Assembly (NCBI RefSeq): GCF_041060425.1
Contig: NZ_JAULBC010000001.1
Coordinates: 1,438,231 to 1,502,230 of the forward strand
DNA: 64,000 nt
Origin: Danxiaibacter flavus
GTDB lineage: Bacteria; Bacteroidota; Bacteroidia; Chitinophagales; Chitinophagaceae
Direction: 5' to 3'
In this document: one piece after another, positions 45,431-54,210 of the stretch
Layout of the letters: the number at the start of each line of letters is the position of its first letter
Numbering within the stretch: position 1 is the first letter of the stretch
Program-made: the position numbers and the translations under genes
Notes under the pieces: generated by a model
Told to the model about the DNA's origin: nothing
The model's database searches: none
Seen by the model: the letters and a program-made list of their open reading frames with translations, nothing else

Positions 45431-45931
45431 ATGCAGAAAATATTATTCGCCATACTTTGCTTTTGCTGTACCGGCAAAGTATTTGGTCAGTGTGAAATCC
45501 AAAACAGGTTAAGGCCCGATGGAACGATGTATTATCACGCTCCGCTGACATTGTTATACCAGACAAGTGATATTGAACTGCAAGGTAATCTTGTTACTGA
45601 TAAGGAAAGCTATTTCCTAAGGCTCATACCTATACAACAATCTCAGCCAATCAGAACAAAAGATGCTGTGAAAAAAGATCTCCTTGTAAAATTGCAAAAC
45701 GATTCTGTGTATGCATTGAAATACTATGATTCATGGTACGGGAGAAAAGATTCAACGTTTAATTTGTTATACCTGTTCAGTAAAGAGCAATTGAACAGTT
45801 TTTTGAACAATAATATTCAATCTTTTAATATAGTTATAGGTAAAACGGCGCGTGTACTTATTTTTAAACTTCACCCCGATATTATAAAGCAGCAGTTTGC
45901 CTGTTTTAAATCGTCTGCGACCAAATTATAA
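45431..45931 (+). CDS. hypothetical secreted protein
   Basis: The 166-residue protein has a signal peptide (FAILCFCCTGKVFGQ, about 5-19) and a mature domain of mixed strands with one early and one late cysteine (CEIQNRLRPDG; QQFACF). I do not recognise a family. ATG at 45431 is preferred to a GTG at 45419. Its stop overlaps the convergent gene's stop region by 6 bp. Confidence 0.65.
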   Translation: MQKILFAILCFCCTGKVFGQCEIQNRLRPDGTMYYHAPLTLLYQTSDIELQGNLVTDKESYFLRLIPIQQSQPIRTKDAVKKDLLVKLQNDSVYALKYYDSWYGRKDSTFNLLYLFSKEQLNSFLNNNIQSFNIVIGKTARVLIFKLHPDIIKQQFACFKSSATKL

Positions 45932-46765
45932 ATCAGATTTTTGGGGCTCGTGGAATATTTTTTTTGTGATGTTGGAAAACAGGTTATTGAACAGCACATT
46001 TATTTGAAGTGCGTTATAAATCTCATTTCCTCCGCTACGGGGTAAATATTCGTTGGCATAGCTTACTTCAAGTTGAAAATCATCGGTGAAAGAATATCCT
46101 GCACCAATAGTAAAACGGTTTCTGTCAAAGAATTGCGAACCGGTTAAGTTATTACTCGTCTTCAGGTATATTTCTTCGGAAGAAAAGCCATAGATAGAAT
46201 TTTTCCGGATGACCTTACTGTTAAACGGATAAACCAGCTTTATTTGTTGCCTGTAGCGGTATGATGCGTTATAAACATTATTGGAGTCGAGTATATGCCT
46301 GTCTTCAAGCCGCATTCTCGTGCTTAGCGTATAACCTATCTTTTTGATGAAATAAATAGCCTGGTAGCTGGCGCGGAGTTCCGGTAGCCTGGATTGATTG
46401 ATTTCCGGTACGTCCTTATTATAAAAATAGGCATAAGAGAATGACAGTTTCCATCTTGGAGAAGCGTAATAATGTACCCATGCCCGCAAATAAAGTTGAG
46501 AATTGGTGTGAAAGAAATTCTTATCAACAGGTGTACTCGTCCATGTTTGGCCAAGGTTAAATTCAAGGGCCCACTTTCCCTTTAGTGGTCTTGTAAATTG
46601 AAATTCGTTCCAGAATTGGTTGTAAGTTTTATTTTGACTGTAGCCGGTATTACATAAAAAAACGAGTATGACAAGCCGGAAAAAATAGTGCAGTAAGCGT
46701 AGGGCGAACCTACGCTGGTAAATTGTATCATGTATCTTGTTTTTTCTATTATAGGTTGGCTGCAT
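45926..46765 (-). CDS. DUF2490 outer-membrane beta-barrel protein
   Basis: The 279-residue protein has an N-terminal hydrophobic signal (about 25-43, ending YSQ) and strands such as FWNEFQFTRPLKGKWALEF, YLRAWVHYYASPRWKLSFSYAY, FTIGAGYSFTDDFQLEVSYAN, matching DUF2490 barrel proteins. Function unknown. It is convergent with the hypothetical gene at 45431, overlapping by 6 bp. Confidence 0.8.
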   Translation of the reverse strand: MQPTYNRKNKIHDTIYQRRFALRLLHYFFRLVILVFLCNTGYSQNKTYNQFWNEFQFTRPLKGKWALEFNLGQTWTSTPVDKNFFHTNSQLYLRAWVHYYASPRWKLSFSYAYFYNKDVPEINQSRLPELRASYQAIYFIKKIGYTLSTRMRLEDRHILDSNNVYNASYRYRQQIKLVYPFNSKVIRKNSIYGFSSEEIYLKTSNNLTGSQFFDRNRFTIGAGYSFTDDFQLEVSYANEYLPRSGGNEIYNALQINVLFNNLFSNITKKIFHEPQKSDL

Positions 46766-46956
46766 AAAGGCGCTGCATTTTCTTTCGCATGGCTGGCCAG
46801 ACTCAATATGTTACAGCAATAGCATGTTGAGTGGTGGTTATAAACATCTTATAACAACCAATTTACCGCTTTGTTTATTGATCATTACGGGCCGTAAACT
46901 GAAAATTCCATAAACCATTACCAAAATTTTATAAACCATGAATACTAAAAAGCTAT

Positions 46957-46964
46957 AGTTTTGT
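46957..46964 (+). promoter_or_regulatory. candidate -7 element for the HYC_CC_PP gene
   Basis: TAGTTTTG at 46957-46964 matches TAnnTTTG and lies 26 bp before the GTG start; no well-placed TTG is seen upstream, so this is weak. Confidence 0.3.
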
Positions 46965-46989
46965 GATATCTTACAACATCGTTGTTTAC

Positions 46990-47382
46990 GTGAAAAAAGT
47001 AATCGTCGCCATATTAGCCATCGTTTATATGTCCACCACAAGTGGAGCAACGGTGCATTTGCACTATTGCATGGGCGAATTACTTAGCTGGGGTTTGTCT
47101 GCAGAGAAAAAGGAAAAATGCGACAACTGCGGAATGCAGAAGGGGACGTCTAAAGATTGTTGCAAAGATGAGCACAAGGTATTAAAGGTTGAAAATGATC
47201 AGAAGCTTTCTGAAAGCGCTTTTCAGGGCATGCAGTTAGCTGCAGTGACCCTTCCTTCTCTGTCAACAGGTTATATTACAGAGGCTTTACCCAGTGTAAC
47301 TGAAGCATATCCTGTTACAAACGGTCCGCCAGATAGTAAGGTTGTTCCGGTTTATCTGCGCAATTGTGTTTTCCGTATCTGA
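46990..47382 (+). CDS. HYC_CC_PP family protein, probable copper-responsive periplasmic protein
   Basis: The 130-residue protein starts at a GTG (VKKVIVAILAIVYMSTT), which begins its signal peptide; a longer GTG-started frame from 46963 would add nine residues. The mature protein has HLHYCMGEL, then CDNCGMQKG and KDCCKDEHKVLK, the residues that name this family, and a C-terminal cysteine. Cys/His/Met content and its position just upstream of an HMA-domain protein and a Cus-type pump suggest copper binding; experimental function is unknown to me. Confidence 0.85.
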   Translation: MKKVIVAILAIVYMSTTSGATVHLHYCMGELLSWGLSAEKKEKCDNCGMQKGTSKDCCKDEHKVLKVENDQKLSESAFQGMQLAAVTLPSLSTGYITEALPSVTEAYPVTNGPPDSKVVPVYLRNCVFRI

Positions 47383-47684
47383 TTCTATCCTTTCTTAAGC
47401 TGAAAATACACGCTTTCAGCAATCAGCGAATTGATCAATTACCCGTATTCGCTGACGAAATTCATTCTCTTTTTTTTGATTTGTTTGGTTCGAAATTATT
47501 GCCGGGGCAGTTGATAACGGCGCATTTTGATAAGTCTGTCAAATCGCTTTTCCGCTGTTCTTATCCGGTGCTCTAATGCATGATTCGCCTGCGCGTGTCA
47601 CTTTCAGGTTGAACAGTATGCTTGTTCAGCTAAACAAATCGTATCTGGGCTTTTTAATCATTTCTTCATTATAAAATCAATTGT
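47383..47684. other. 302-bp spacer with twin hairpins
   Basis: Two adjacent stems, GCTGAAAA...CTTTCAGC (47399-47420) and CAGCGAAT...ATTCGCTG (47424-47454), follow the HYC_CC_PP gene and may end or stabilise its transcript, although a T run (TCTTTTTTTT) appears only about 13 nt later. The rest is unremarkable; a 70-codon open frame here has no family features. Confidence 0.5.
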
Positions 47685-48026
47685 ATGAAATCAGTAAGAT
47701 TAGCAATGATGGCATTGTTAACAATGGCAGGAAGCGTATTATTCGCACAAAGCACTAAAACAGAAAACATTAAAGTGGCAGGCAACTGCGGCAGCTGTAA
47801 AAAGAAAATTGACAAAGCCGCCACTATTACCGGCGTTACAAAAGCTGACTGGAACAAAGATTCCAAAGTACTTACCGTAACATACGATCCTGCTAAAGTC
47901 ACCAACGATGCTATTCAAAAAAGTGTTGCCGGCGTTGGTTATGATACGGAAAAATACAAGGCAGATGATAAAGCTTACAACAAACTGGATGAATGTTGCC
48001 AGTATGAGAGGAAGAAAGGGAAATAG
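47685..48026 (+). CDS. secreted HMA-domain (heavy-metal-associated) protein
   Basis: The 113-residue protein has a signal peptide (about 1-21, ending FAQ) and a single HMA fold (25-95) with the metal-binding motif GNCGSC (about 33-38), followed by a C-terminal EECCQYERKKGK-like tail (DECCQY). Secreted HMA proteins shuttle copper(I) in the periplasm. It stands directly upstream of the cusA locus with an inverted repeat in between. Confidence 0.88.
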   Translation: MKSVRLAMMALLTMAGSVLFAQSTKTENIKVAGNCGSCKKKIDKAATITGVTKADWNKDSKVLTVTYDPAKVTNDAIQKSVAGVGYDTEKYKADDKAYNKLDECCQYERKKGK

Positions 48027-48030
48027 TTGG

Positions 48031-48198
48031 AAAGCTTAAAGCCTAAAGCTTAAAGCCCAAAGCTCAAAGCCTAAAGCCTTAATAATATCGGAATCATTGT
48101 TCCCGATAACTTATCATGTGAGTTTAATTATTAGGGTTAGACAAAATAATCTGTTATCGATCAACAAGCTTTAGGCTTTGAGCTTTGGGCTTTAAGCC
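48031..48198. repeat. inverted repeat with 30-bp perfect arms before cusA
   Basis: AAAGCTTAAAGCC units start 4 bp after the HMA gene stop. Positions 48048-48077 and 48168-48197 are perfect 30-bp inverted copies; the 90-nt centre has no ORF. The right arm ends 14 bp before the cusA ATG, so it lies in the likely ribosome-binding region. Confidence 0.9.
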
Positions 48199-48211
48199 AA
48201 AAATAACAATC

Positions 48212-49504
48212 ATGGTTCAAAAACTTATAGAAATATCCATTCGTAACAGGTACGTTGTATTGGTGCTGGCAGTGGCCTTGTTCATCTGGGGGATTTTTGC
48301 GGTAAATAAAAATCCCGTTGATGCAATTCCTGATCTGTCGGAAAACCAGGTAATTGTTTTTACAGAATGGATGGGAAGAAGCCCGCAGGTATTAGAAGAT
48401 CAGGTTACGTTTCCGTTGGTCAGCAATTTACAGGGTATTCCAAAAGTCAAAAATATTCGTGGTTCTTCTATGTTCGGGATGAGTTTTGTCTACATCATTT
48501 TTGAAGATAATGTAGATATCTATTGGGCCAGGACGCGCGTGCTTGAACGGTTGAATTACGCACAGCGACTGTTACCGCAAGGTGTAACGCCTACTATTGG
48601 ACCGGATGGAACCGGGGTGGGACACGTATTCTGGTACACGCTGGACGCGCCAAGGATGGATCTGGGTGAACAACGGGCTTTGCAGGACTGGTACATAAAA
48701 TACGGTCTGCAAACAGTTCCCGGCGTAGCTGAAATTGCCTCTTTCGGTGGCTTTGAAAAACAGTATCAGCTTGTTGTAGATCCGGTAAAGTTGCAGTTCT
48801 ATAATCTCTCCCTGATGGATGTGATGAACAAGATAAAAGCCAATAATAATGATGTCGGCGGCCGCAAATTTGAAATGAGTGATATGGCTTATATCATTCG
48901 TGGTCTTGGTTATCTGAAGAACAAAGAGGATATAGAAAGCATTGCTCTGATAAACTACAACGGAATACCGGTTAGAATAAAAGACATAGGTAGTGTACAA
49001 ATGGGTGGTGATTTACGCCTGGGCATTTTTGATGAGAATGGTGAAGGTGAAGTTGTTGGTGGTATCGTTGTAATGCGGTATGGAGAAAACGCTGACAAGG
49101 TTATAAAGTTGGTAAAAGAAAAAATGAAAGAGGTTGAAAAAGGGTTGCCTGAGGGAGTGCATTTTAAAACTGCATACGATAGAAGCGACCTGATTGATGC
49201 TGCAATAGATAATATTAAAGAAAAACTTTTGGAAGAGATGATAGTGGTGTCTCTTATTGTAATTCTCTTCCTGTTTCACTGGCGCAGCGCTATCAGCATC
49301 ATTATCCAGATCCCGCTTACTGTTGCTATCAGTTTCATTTTACTCAATGCTTTTGGAATATCATCCAACATTATGTCACTAACAGGGATCGCATTAGCGA
49401 TAGGTGTGATTGTAGACAATGGAATTATAATGGCCGAGAATAGTTATCGAAATCTTGCTGAGTGGCAGGAAGTAAAAAGTAAAAAAGTAAAAATTCAAAA
49501 GTAA
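48212..49504 (+). CDS. cusA: CusA-type heavy-metal RND efflux pump, N-terminal part (gene interrupted)
   Basis: This 430-residue ORF holds the first transmembrane helix, the N-terminal periplasmic lobe (NPVDAIPDLSENQVIVFTEW, FGGFEKQYQL) and helices 2-4 through IALAIGVIVDNGIIMAENSY with the proton-relay aspartate region. The natural sequence ends at residue 419 (AEWQ); the last 11 residues (EVKSKKVKIQK) are read from the inserted repeat and end at a TAA. The pump exports copper(I)/silver(I) from the periplasm and cytoplasm through a CusCBA channel. The ATG at 48212 follows the repeat arm. See the second half at 49635. Confidence 0.93.
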   Translation: MVQKLIEISIRNRYVVLVLAVALFIWGIFAVNKNPVDAIPDLSENQVIVFTEWMGRSPQVLEDQVTFPLVSNLQGIPKVKNIRGSSMFGMSFVYIIFEDNVDIYWARTRVLERLNYAQRLLPQGVTPTIGPDGTGVGHVFWYTLDAPRMDLGEQRALQDWYIKYGLQTVPGVAEIASFGGFEKQYQLVVDPVKLQFYNLSLMDVMNKIKANNNDVGGRKFEMSDMAYIIRGLGYLKNKEDIESIALINYNGIPVRIKDIGSVQMGGDLRLGIFDENGEGEVVGGIVVMRYGENADKVIKLVKEKMKEVEKGLPEGVHFKTAYDRSDLIDAAIDNIKEKLLEEMIVVSLIVILFLFHWRSAISIIIQIPLTVAISFILLNAFGISSNIMSLTGIALAIGVIVDNGIIMAENSYRNLAEWQEVKSKKVKIQK

Positions 49505-49607
49505 AAATTCAAAAAAAGATACACTACGTTCATTTCGATAAAGTGAATGACAGAGGTGCGCTGCTGCACTATGAGCTTTTGACTTTTGAATTTTGACTTT
49601 TGACTTC
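49469..49607. repeat. 139-bp inverted-repeat element inside cusA
   Basis: The left end (GAAGTAAAAAGT, from 49469) and right end (ACTTTTGACTTC, to 49607) are imperfect inverted copies of the AGTCAAAAGTAAAAATTC family. Removing 139 bp joins codon 419 (Gln) to AAG-TGT-GAT in frame with the rest of the pump. A 4-base AAGT is present at both borders (49470-49473 and 49608-49611), a possible short target duplication. The element contains stop codons in the cusA frame. Confidence 0.9.
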
Positions 49608-49634
49608 AAGTGTGATTTTCAAAAAACGAACCGC

Positions 49635-51533
49635 ATGGCTAATTATTATAAAATACCAAAAGAAGAACGGCTCGCTATTATAGAGAAATCCTGTAAGCAG
49701 GTATCCAGGGGTGTTTTCTTTTCAACGATTATCATTATTGCATCTTTTTTGCCGGTTTTTTTGTTAACCGGACAGGAGGGGAAGCTCTTTCATCCACTGG
49801 CTTATACAAAAACATTTATCCTGGTAGTTGATGCTGTACTGGTAGTAACGCTGGCTCCCGTGCTTATCTCCTTTTTTATGAAAGGCAGGTTCAGAGGAGA
49901 GGCTGCGAATCCTGCTAACCGTTTGCTGGAAAAGATTTATGAGCCATTGATCCGTTGGTGCGTTAAATGGCGGAAGACTGTGCTGGGGATCAATATTATT
50001 GCCTTGCTGATCAGCATCCCGATGATCATGAGTCTTGGGCGGGAGTTTATGCCGCCACTTGATGAAGGTTCTGTTCTTTTTATGCCGGTCACATTGCCGG
50101 ACGTTTCCAACTCGGAAGTGAAGCGCATTTTACAAGTGCAGGACAAGATCATCAAGTCCGTTCCCGAAGTGAAAAATGTATTGGGAAAAGCCGGCCGTGC
50201 AAATACAGCAACGGATAATTCTCCTATCAGCATGATCGAAAGCATCATCCTGCTGAAGCCAAAAAATGAATGGAGAAAAGGAAAGACAAAAGAAGATATC
50301 ATCAACGAGTTGAATAGTAAACTGCAAATTCCCGGCGTAACAAATGGATGGACACAGCCGATCATCAACAGGATCAACATGCTTTCAACAGGTATCAGAA
50401 CGGATGTAGGGGTGAAGGTCTATGGACAAAATCTTGATACTATCTATGCATTTGCAGATAAAATACGAAAAGAATTACAGGCGGTTGATGGTGTTAAAGA
50501 TCTGTATGTTGAGCCGGTAACAGGCGGTAAATATATAGACATAGACATTAAGAGGGATGAAATAGCACGTTACGGACTGAGCATTGACGATGTGAATGCC
50601 GTAATAGAGAGCGCATTGGGTGGCATGAAGCTCACGACAACAATTGAGGGCAGGCAGCGATTCTCTGTGAATGCACGATATGGGCAGGATTTTCGGGATA
50701 ATCTTGAGGCTTTAAAAAGATTGCAGGTGCAGACCATGCAATTTGGCCCCGTGCCGTTACAGGCAGTGGCGGATGTTAAAATATCGGAAGGGCCCGCGAT
50801 GATCAATTCGGAAAATGCTTTGCTGCGTGGTGCCGTGTTATTTAATGTGCGTGACCGCGACCTGGGAAGTACCGTAAATGATGCGCGGGGCAAACTGGAA
50901 ACGATGTTGGCTAAAATGCCAAAAGGATACTTCATGGAGTGGAGCGGCCAGTATGAAAATCTTATCCGCGGTGAACGTACATTAATGTTCATTTTGCCTG
51001 TAGTACTGCTGATAATATTTGTTTCAATGTATTTCGCATTTCATTCAGCACGGGAGGCGTTACTAAGTCTCATTACAATTCCCTTTGCCCTAATTGGAGG
51101 AGCCTATATGGTTTATTTCTGGGGCGTGAACCTTTCTGTCGCCGTTGCTGTAGGATTTATCGCTTTGTTTGGATTGGCAGTTGAAACCGGTATCGTAATG
51201 GTTATATATCTCAATGATGCGATGCAACAGCTTATTGAACAAAAGGGCAACTCAGCAGCAACAATATCCAAAGCTGATCTGCGCGAATACGTGATCCATG
51301 GTGCAGCAAAGCGGTTGAGGCCAAAGATCATGACAGTGTGTGTAGCCTTGTTTGGTTTAATTCCAATCCTCTACAGCACAGGTGTTGGCAGTGATGTAAT
51401 GAAGCCAATTGTACTACCCATGATCGGAGGTGTATTCACTTCGTCTATTCATATCTTACTGGTAACACCTATCATCTTTTTGATGAGCAAAGAATATGAA
51501 TTGAAGAAGCACGGAAAAATCGAACTTAATTGA
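49635..51533 (+). CDS. cusA: CusA-type heavy-metal RND efflux pump, C-terminal part
   Basis: This ORF opens just inside the repeat (49593, TTG); the first ATG is at 49635 and gives 632 residues. It begins in the cytoplasmic loop (YYKIPKEERLAIIEKSCKQV), continues with helix 5 (GVFFSTIIIIASFLPVFLL) and 6, the second periplasmic lobe with methionines in NSPISMIESI and INMLSTGIRTDVGVKVYG, and helices 7-12 ending DVMKPIVLPMIGG. Together with the N-terminal ORF and 6-9 codons between them it makes a complete CusA of about 1,060 residues. If translated separately the break falls in a cytoplasmic loop between helices 4 and 5, where two halves could in principle reassemble. Confidence 0.92.
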   Translation: MANYYKIPKEERLAIIEKSCKQVSRGVFFSTIIIIASFLPVFLLTGQEGKLFHPLAYTKTFILVVDAVLVVTLAPVLISFFMKGRFRGEAANPANRLLEKIYEPLIRWCVKWRKTVLGINIIALLISIPMIMSLGREFMPPLDEGSVLFMPVTLPDVSNSEVKRILQVQDKIIKSVPEVKNVLGKAGRANTATDNSPISMIESIILLKPKNEWRKGKTKEDIINELNSKLQIPGVTNGWTQPIINRINMLSTGIRTDVGVKVYGQNLDTIYAFADKIRKELQAVDGVKDLYVEPVTGGKYIDIDIKRDEIARYGLSIDDVNAVIESALGGMKLTTTIEGRQRFSVNARYGQDFRDNLEALKRLQVQTMQFGPVPLQAVADVKISEGPAMINSENALLRGAVLFNVRDRDLGSTVNDARGKLETMLAKMPKGYFMEWSGQYENLIRGERTLMFILPVVLLIIFVSMYFAFHSAREALLSLITIPFALIGGAYMVYFWGVNLSVAVAVGFIALFGLAVETGIVMVIYLNDAMQQLIEQKGNSAATISKADLREYVIHGAAKRLRPKIMTVCVALFGLIPILYSTGVGSDVMKPIVLPMIGGVFTSSIHILLVTPIIFLMSKEYELKKHGKIELN

Positions 51534-51541
51534 CGGGAAAA

Positions 51542-51575
51542 TGTGCGAATGTGCGAATATGTAAATGTGCAAATT
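51542..51575. repeat. GTGCGAATGTGC arm after cusA
   Basis: GTGCGAATGTGCGAATATGT and related units begin 9 bp after the cusA stop. It is the sense-oriented counterpart of the block at 13191-13303. No facing arm was found before cusC. Confidence 0.75.
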
Positions 51576-51650
51576 AGAGATAACAAATTAATCGTGTTAA
51601 TCTATTAATCCAGCAAATCCCGGTCCAGACAAAATCAAATAAATCTAAGT

Positions 51651-52895
51651 ATGAAATACTTGCTTCTAATATCATTCCTCACCCTTTCGTTGGGTGCCTA
51701 TTCCCAATCACGGATGAAGCTTGACGAAATACTACAGACAGTGCAGGCAAATCATCCATCTGTAAAGATGTATGATGCCGAGGTGCAGTCTATGGATGCA
51801 GCAGCAAAAGGCGCTAAAAGCTGGATGCCCCCGGAGTTTGGTACAGGCTTGTGGATGGTGCCTTATAATACGGCTCTATGGAAAAAACAGCCGGAAGGGA
51901 TGAATGGCATGGGGCAATATGCGGTTTCTGCGCAGCAAATGTTTCCCAATAAAAAAGAGCAGCAGGCAAATGCACAGTATATGCAGGCTATGTCATCTGT
52001 AAACAAAGAGAATAAAGAAGGAACGTTGAACGAGTTATATGCCTCAGCAAAATCTTCTTTTTACGCCTGGATAATATTGCAAAAGAAGCTTAAGGTGCTT
52101 GACGACAATGAAGATGTGTTGAATTTTATGATCAAAAGTGCGGAGCTGAGGTATAAGAACGGGCTGGGCAAGATAAATGCATATTACAAAGCAAAGGCTG
52201 CCATTGCTAAACTTGAAAGTGATCGCATTGCATTGCAGAATGATGTACAGCAACAAAAAGTATTACTGAATACATTAATGAATCGTGAAAAAATGACGGA
52301 CTTTTCTATCGATACTTCTTACGAGTTAAAGGAATACGATTTTCATGATGATAGTTATTTTGTTCAGACCAGGAGTGATATAAAAGCAGTGGAGAGGAAT
52401 ATCGATCTCACCTACCTGCAGCAGAATTTGGAAAAGTCTAAGCTGAAGCCGCAGTTTGGCGTACGGTACGAGCATATGTTTGGCTTTGGCGGTATCCCAA
52501 TGCAGTACAGTCTTATGGCAATGATGAAACTTCCGATAGCCGGGTGGTCTTCAAAAATGTACAAGGCAAACGTTGAAAGCTTAAAATGGAAAGCAGAATC
52601 ACTGGAACAACAAAAACAAATGATGGTAAATGAAGCTTCCGGTATGTCGAACGGAATGATGGCTGCGATAAAAAGTAAGAAAAAGCAGGTGCTTCTGTAT
52701 GAGCAGAATATTATGCCGGCCGTGCAAAAGAACTTTCAAAGTATGCAGTTGGCTTACGAACAGAATACGGAAGAATTGTTTGAGCTGTTTGATGCATGGG
52801 AAACCATGAATATGACAAGGATGGAGTATTTTGATCAGTTGCAGGAATTGTTAAACATGCAGGTAATACTTGAAAAAGTATTGCAGCAAAAATGA
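51651..52895 (+). CDS. cusC: TolC-family outer-membrane efflux channel (CusC-like)
   Basis: The 414-residue protein has a signal peptide (about 1-18, ending YSQ) and two long helical-hairpin repeats of the TolC fold (AEVQSMDAAAKGAKSW; AELRYKNGLGKINAYYKAKA; ANVESLKWKAESLEQQKQ). It is rich in methionine. It lacks a lipobox, unlike E. coli CusC. It should form the outer-membrane exit duct of the metal pump and lies between cusA and the adaptor genes. Confidence 0.87.
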   Translation: MKYLLLISFLTLSLGAYSQSRMKLDEILQTVQANHPSVKMYDAEVQSMDAAAKGAKSWMPPEFGTGLWMVPYNTALWKKQPEGMNGMGQYAVSAQQMFPNKKEQQANAQYMQAMSSVNKENKEGTLNELYASAKSSFYAWIILQKKLKVLDDNEDVLNFMIKSAELRYKNGLGKINAYYKAKAAIAKLESDRIALQNDVQQQKVLLNTLMNREKMTDFSIDTSYELKEYDFHDDSYFVQTRSDIKAVERNIDLTYLQQNLEKSKLKPQFGVRYEHMFGFGGIPMQYSLMAMMKLPIAGWSSKMYKANVESLKWKAESLEQQKQMMVNEASGMSNGMMAAIKSKKKQVLLYEQNIMPAVQKNFQSMQLAYEQNTEELFELFDAWETMNMTRMEYFDQLQELLNMQVILEKVLQQK

Positions 52896-52968
52896 CAGGT
52901 CAATAAGAAAAGCTTTTTTGAAATAAAGAGATATCGTACCGTAATACTTACGGGAAAAAAAGAATAAG

Positions 52969-54204
52969 ATGAAATACCTGGTAATAAGTCTGATGGTTTT
53001 GCTGGCTGCATGTAATGGCAGGCAACACAATCATGCAGAAGAAAAAAGCGTGCAGGCACAGGAGGAAATTTATACCTGTCCCATGCATCCGCAAATAATT
53101 GAACATAAGCCTGGTAAGTGTCCTATCTGTGGCATGGATCTGGTTAAAAAAGAATTTACCAGTCATGAAAAAGTAGATGTGGATCTGGCTACTTTGCTCA
53201 AGCCAACAAACAGTTATGTGCTTTCTTCAATTGCGTCAACCACGATTCAGAAAGACCAGAAAGAACTGACAATTAAGGCGCTCGGTTCAATCGATTACGA
53301 TACACGCATGGTAAACGTAATTTCTTCCAGGGTGTCAGGTCGCATTGAAAAATTGTATGTAAAGTATCGTTTTCAGCACGTACATAAAGGCGACAGGGTT
53401 ATGGACATATATAGCCCGGAACTGGTTACTGCCCAGCAAAATCTGCTCTTCATTTTAAATTACGATCCTGAAAATAATAACCTCATTCAGGCTGCAAAGG
53501 AAAAGTTGTTGCTGTTGGGAATGAGCGCTCAGCAATTGCAACAACTGATTAACACGAAGAAAGTAATCATGAGTATTACAGTGTATAGTGGTTATACCGG
53601 TCATATACATGAAGCGGGCATGATGAATGAGTCCGGTACAGCAGCGGAGCGGATGGATCTTTCAAAAATTACGGAAGAGCTGGCTATAAAAGAGGGGATG
53701 TATGTGGAAAAGGGAAAGGCCATTTTTAAGATCTACAACACCGATAATAGCTGGGCAGTGTTAAATGTATACGCCGCAGAAGCACCGCTGGTTAAAACAG
53801 GTATGCGGGTAACTGTAACGCCTGAAACAGATCCTTCTAAGTCATTTGACGGCACGATAGGATTTATAGAACCATTCTTTCGAAAAGAAGATAAGACGGT
53901 GACAGCAAGAGTTTACTTTAACAACGCCTCATTGCAGATACCGATTGGCAGCCAGGTTGCTGCGTCTATAAATGTAAGAAGCAATGAAATGGATTGGTTG
54001 CCTAAAGATGCAGTGTTATCACTTGGACTAAATAAGGTTGTGTTTTTAAAAGAGGACGGCTTGTTCAAAGTTCATCCTGTACAAACAGGAATAGGCATAA
54101 AGGATTTTATTCAAATTACCGGGGGACTGAATGCTACAGATAGCGTTGCTGCCAATGCGCAATATTTGATGGATAGTGAAAGCTTTGTGAAACAGGGGAA
54201 GTGA
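52969..54204 (+). CDS. cusB: CusB-like RND periplasmic adaptor with heavy-metal-binding domain (first copy)
   Basis: The 411-residue lipoprotein (lipobox LAAC, Cys15) has an N-terminal metal-binding module (about 34-60) with YTCPMHPQI and KCPICGMDLV, then beta-barrel and lipoyl-like adaptor domains with helical hairpin (SRVSGRIEKLYV, GDRVMDIYSPELVTAQQNLL) and a C-terminal MP domain. It links CusA to the outer-membrane channel and hands metal to the pump. It is 75 bp after the channel gene; a second adaptor follows. Confidence 0.9.
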   Translation: MKYLVISLMVLLAACNGRQHNHAEEKSVQAQEEIYTCPMHPQIIEHKPGKCPICGMDLVKKEFTSHEKVDVDLATLLKPTNSYVLSSIASTTIQKDQKELTIKALGSIDYDTRMVNVISSRVSGRIEKLYVKYRFQHVHKGDRVMDIYSPELVTAQQNLLFILNYDPENNNLIQAAKEKLLLLGMSAQQLQQLINTKKVIMSITVYSGYTGHIHEAGMMNESGTAAERMDLSKITEELAIKEGMYVEKGKAIFKIYNTDNSWAVLNVYAAEAPLVKTGMRVTVTPETDPSKSFDGTIGFIEPFFRKEDKTVTARVYFNNASLQIPIGSQVAASINVRSNEMDWLPKDAVLSLGLNKVVFLKEDGLFKVHPVQTGIGIKDFIQITGGLNATDSVAANAQYLMDSESFVKQGK

Positions 54205-54210
54205 GGGAAG

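Noticed and set aside
47364..47576. 70-codon open frame after the HYC_CC_PP gene
   Set aside because: It overlaps the previous stop, starts without a plausible initiation region and covers hairpin DNA; no similarity recognised.
49469..49607. Frameshift or sequencing error in cusA
   Set aside because: The disruption is not a single indel but a structured repeat of about 139 bp with relatives elsewhere in the window, so it is a real inserted sequence.
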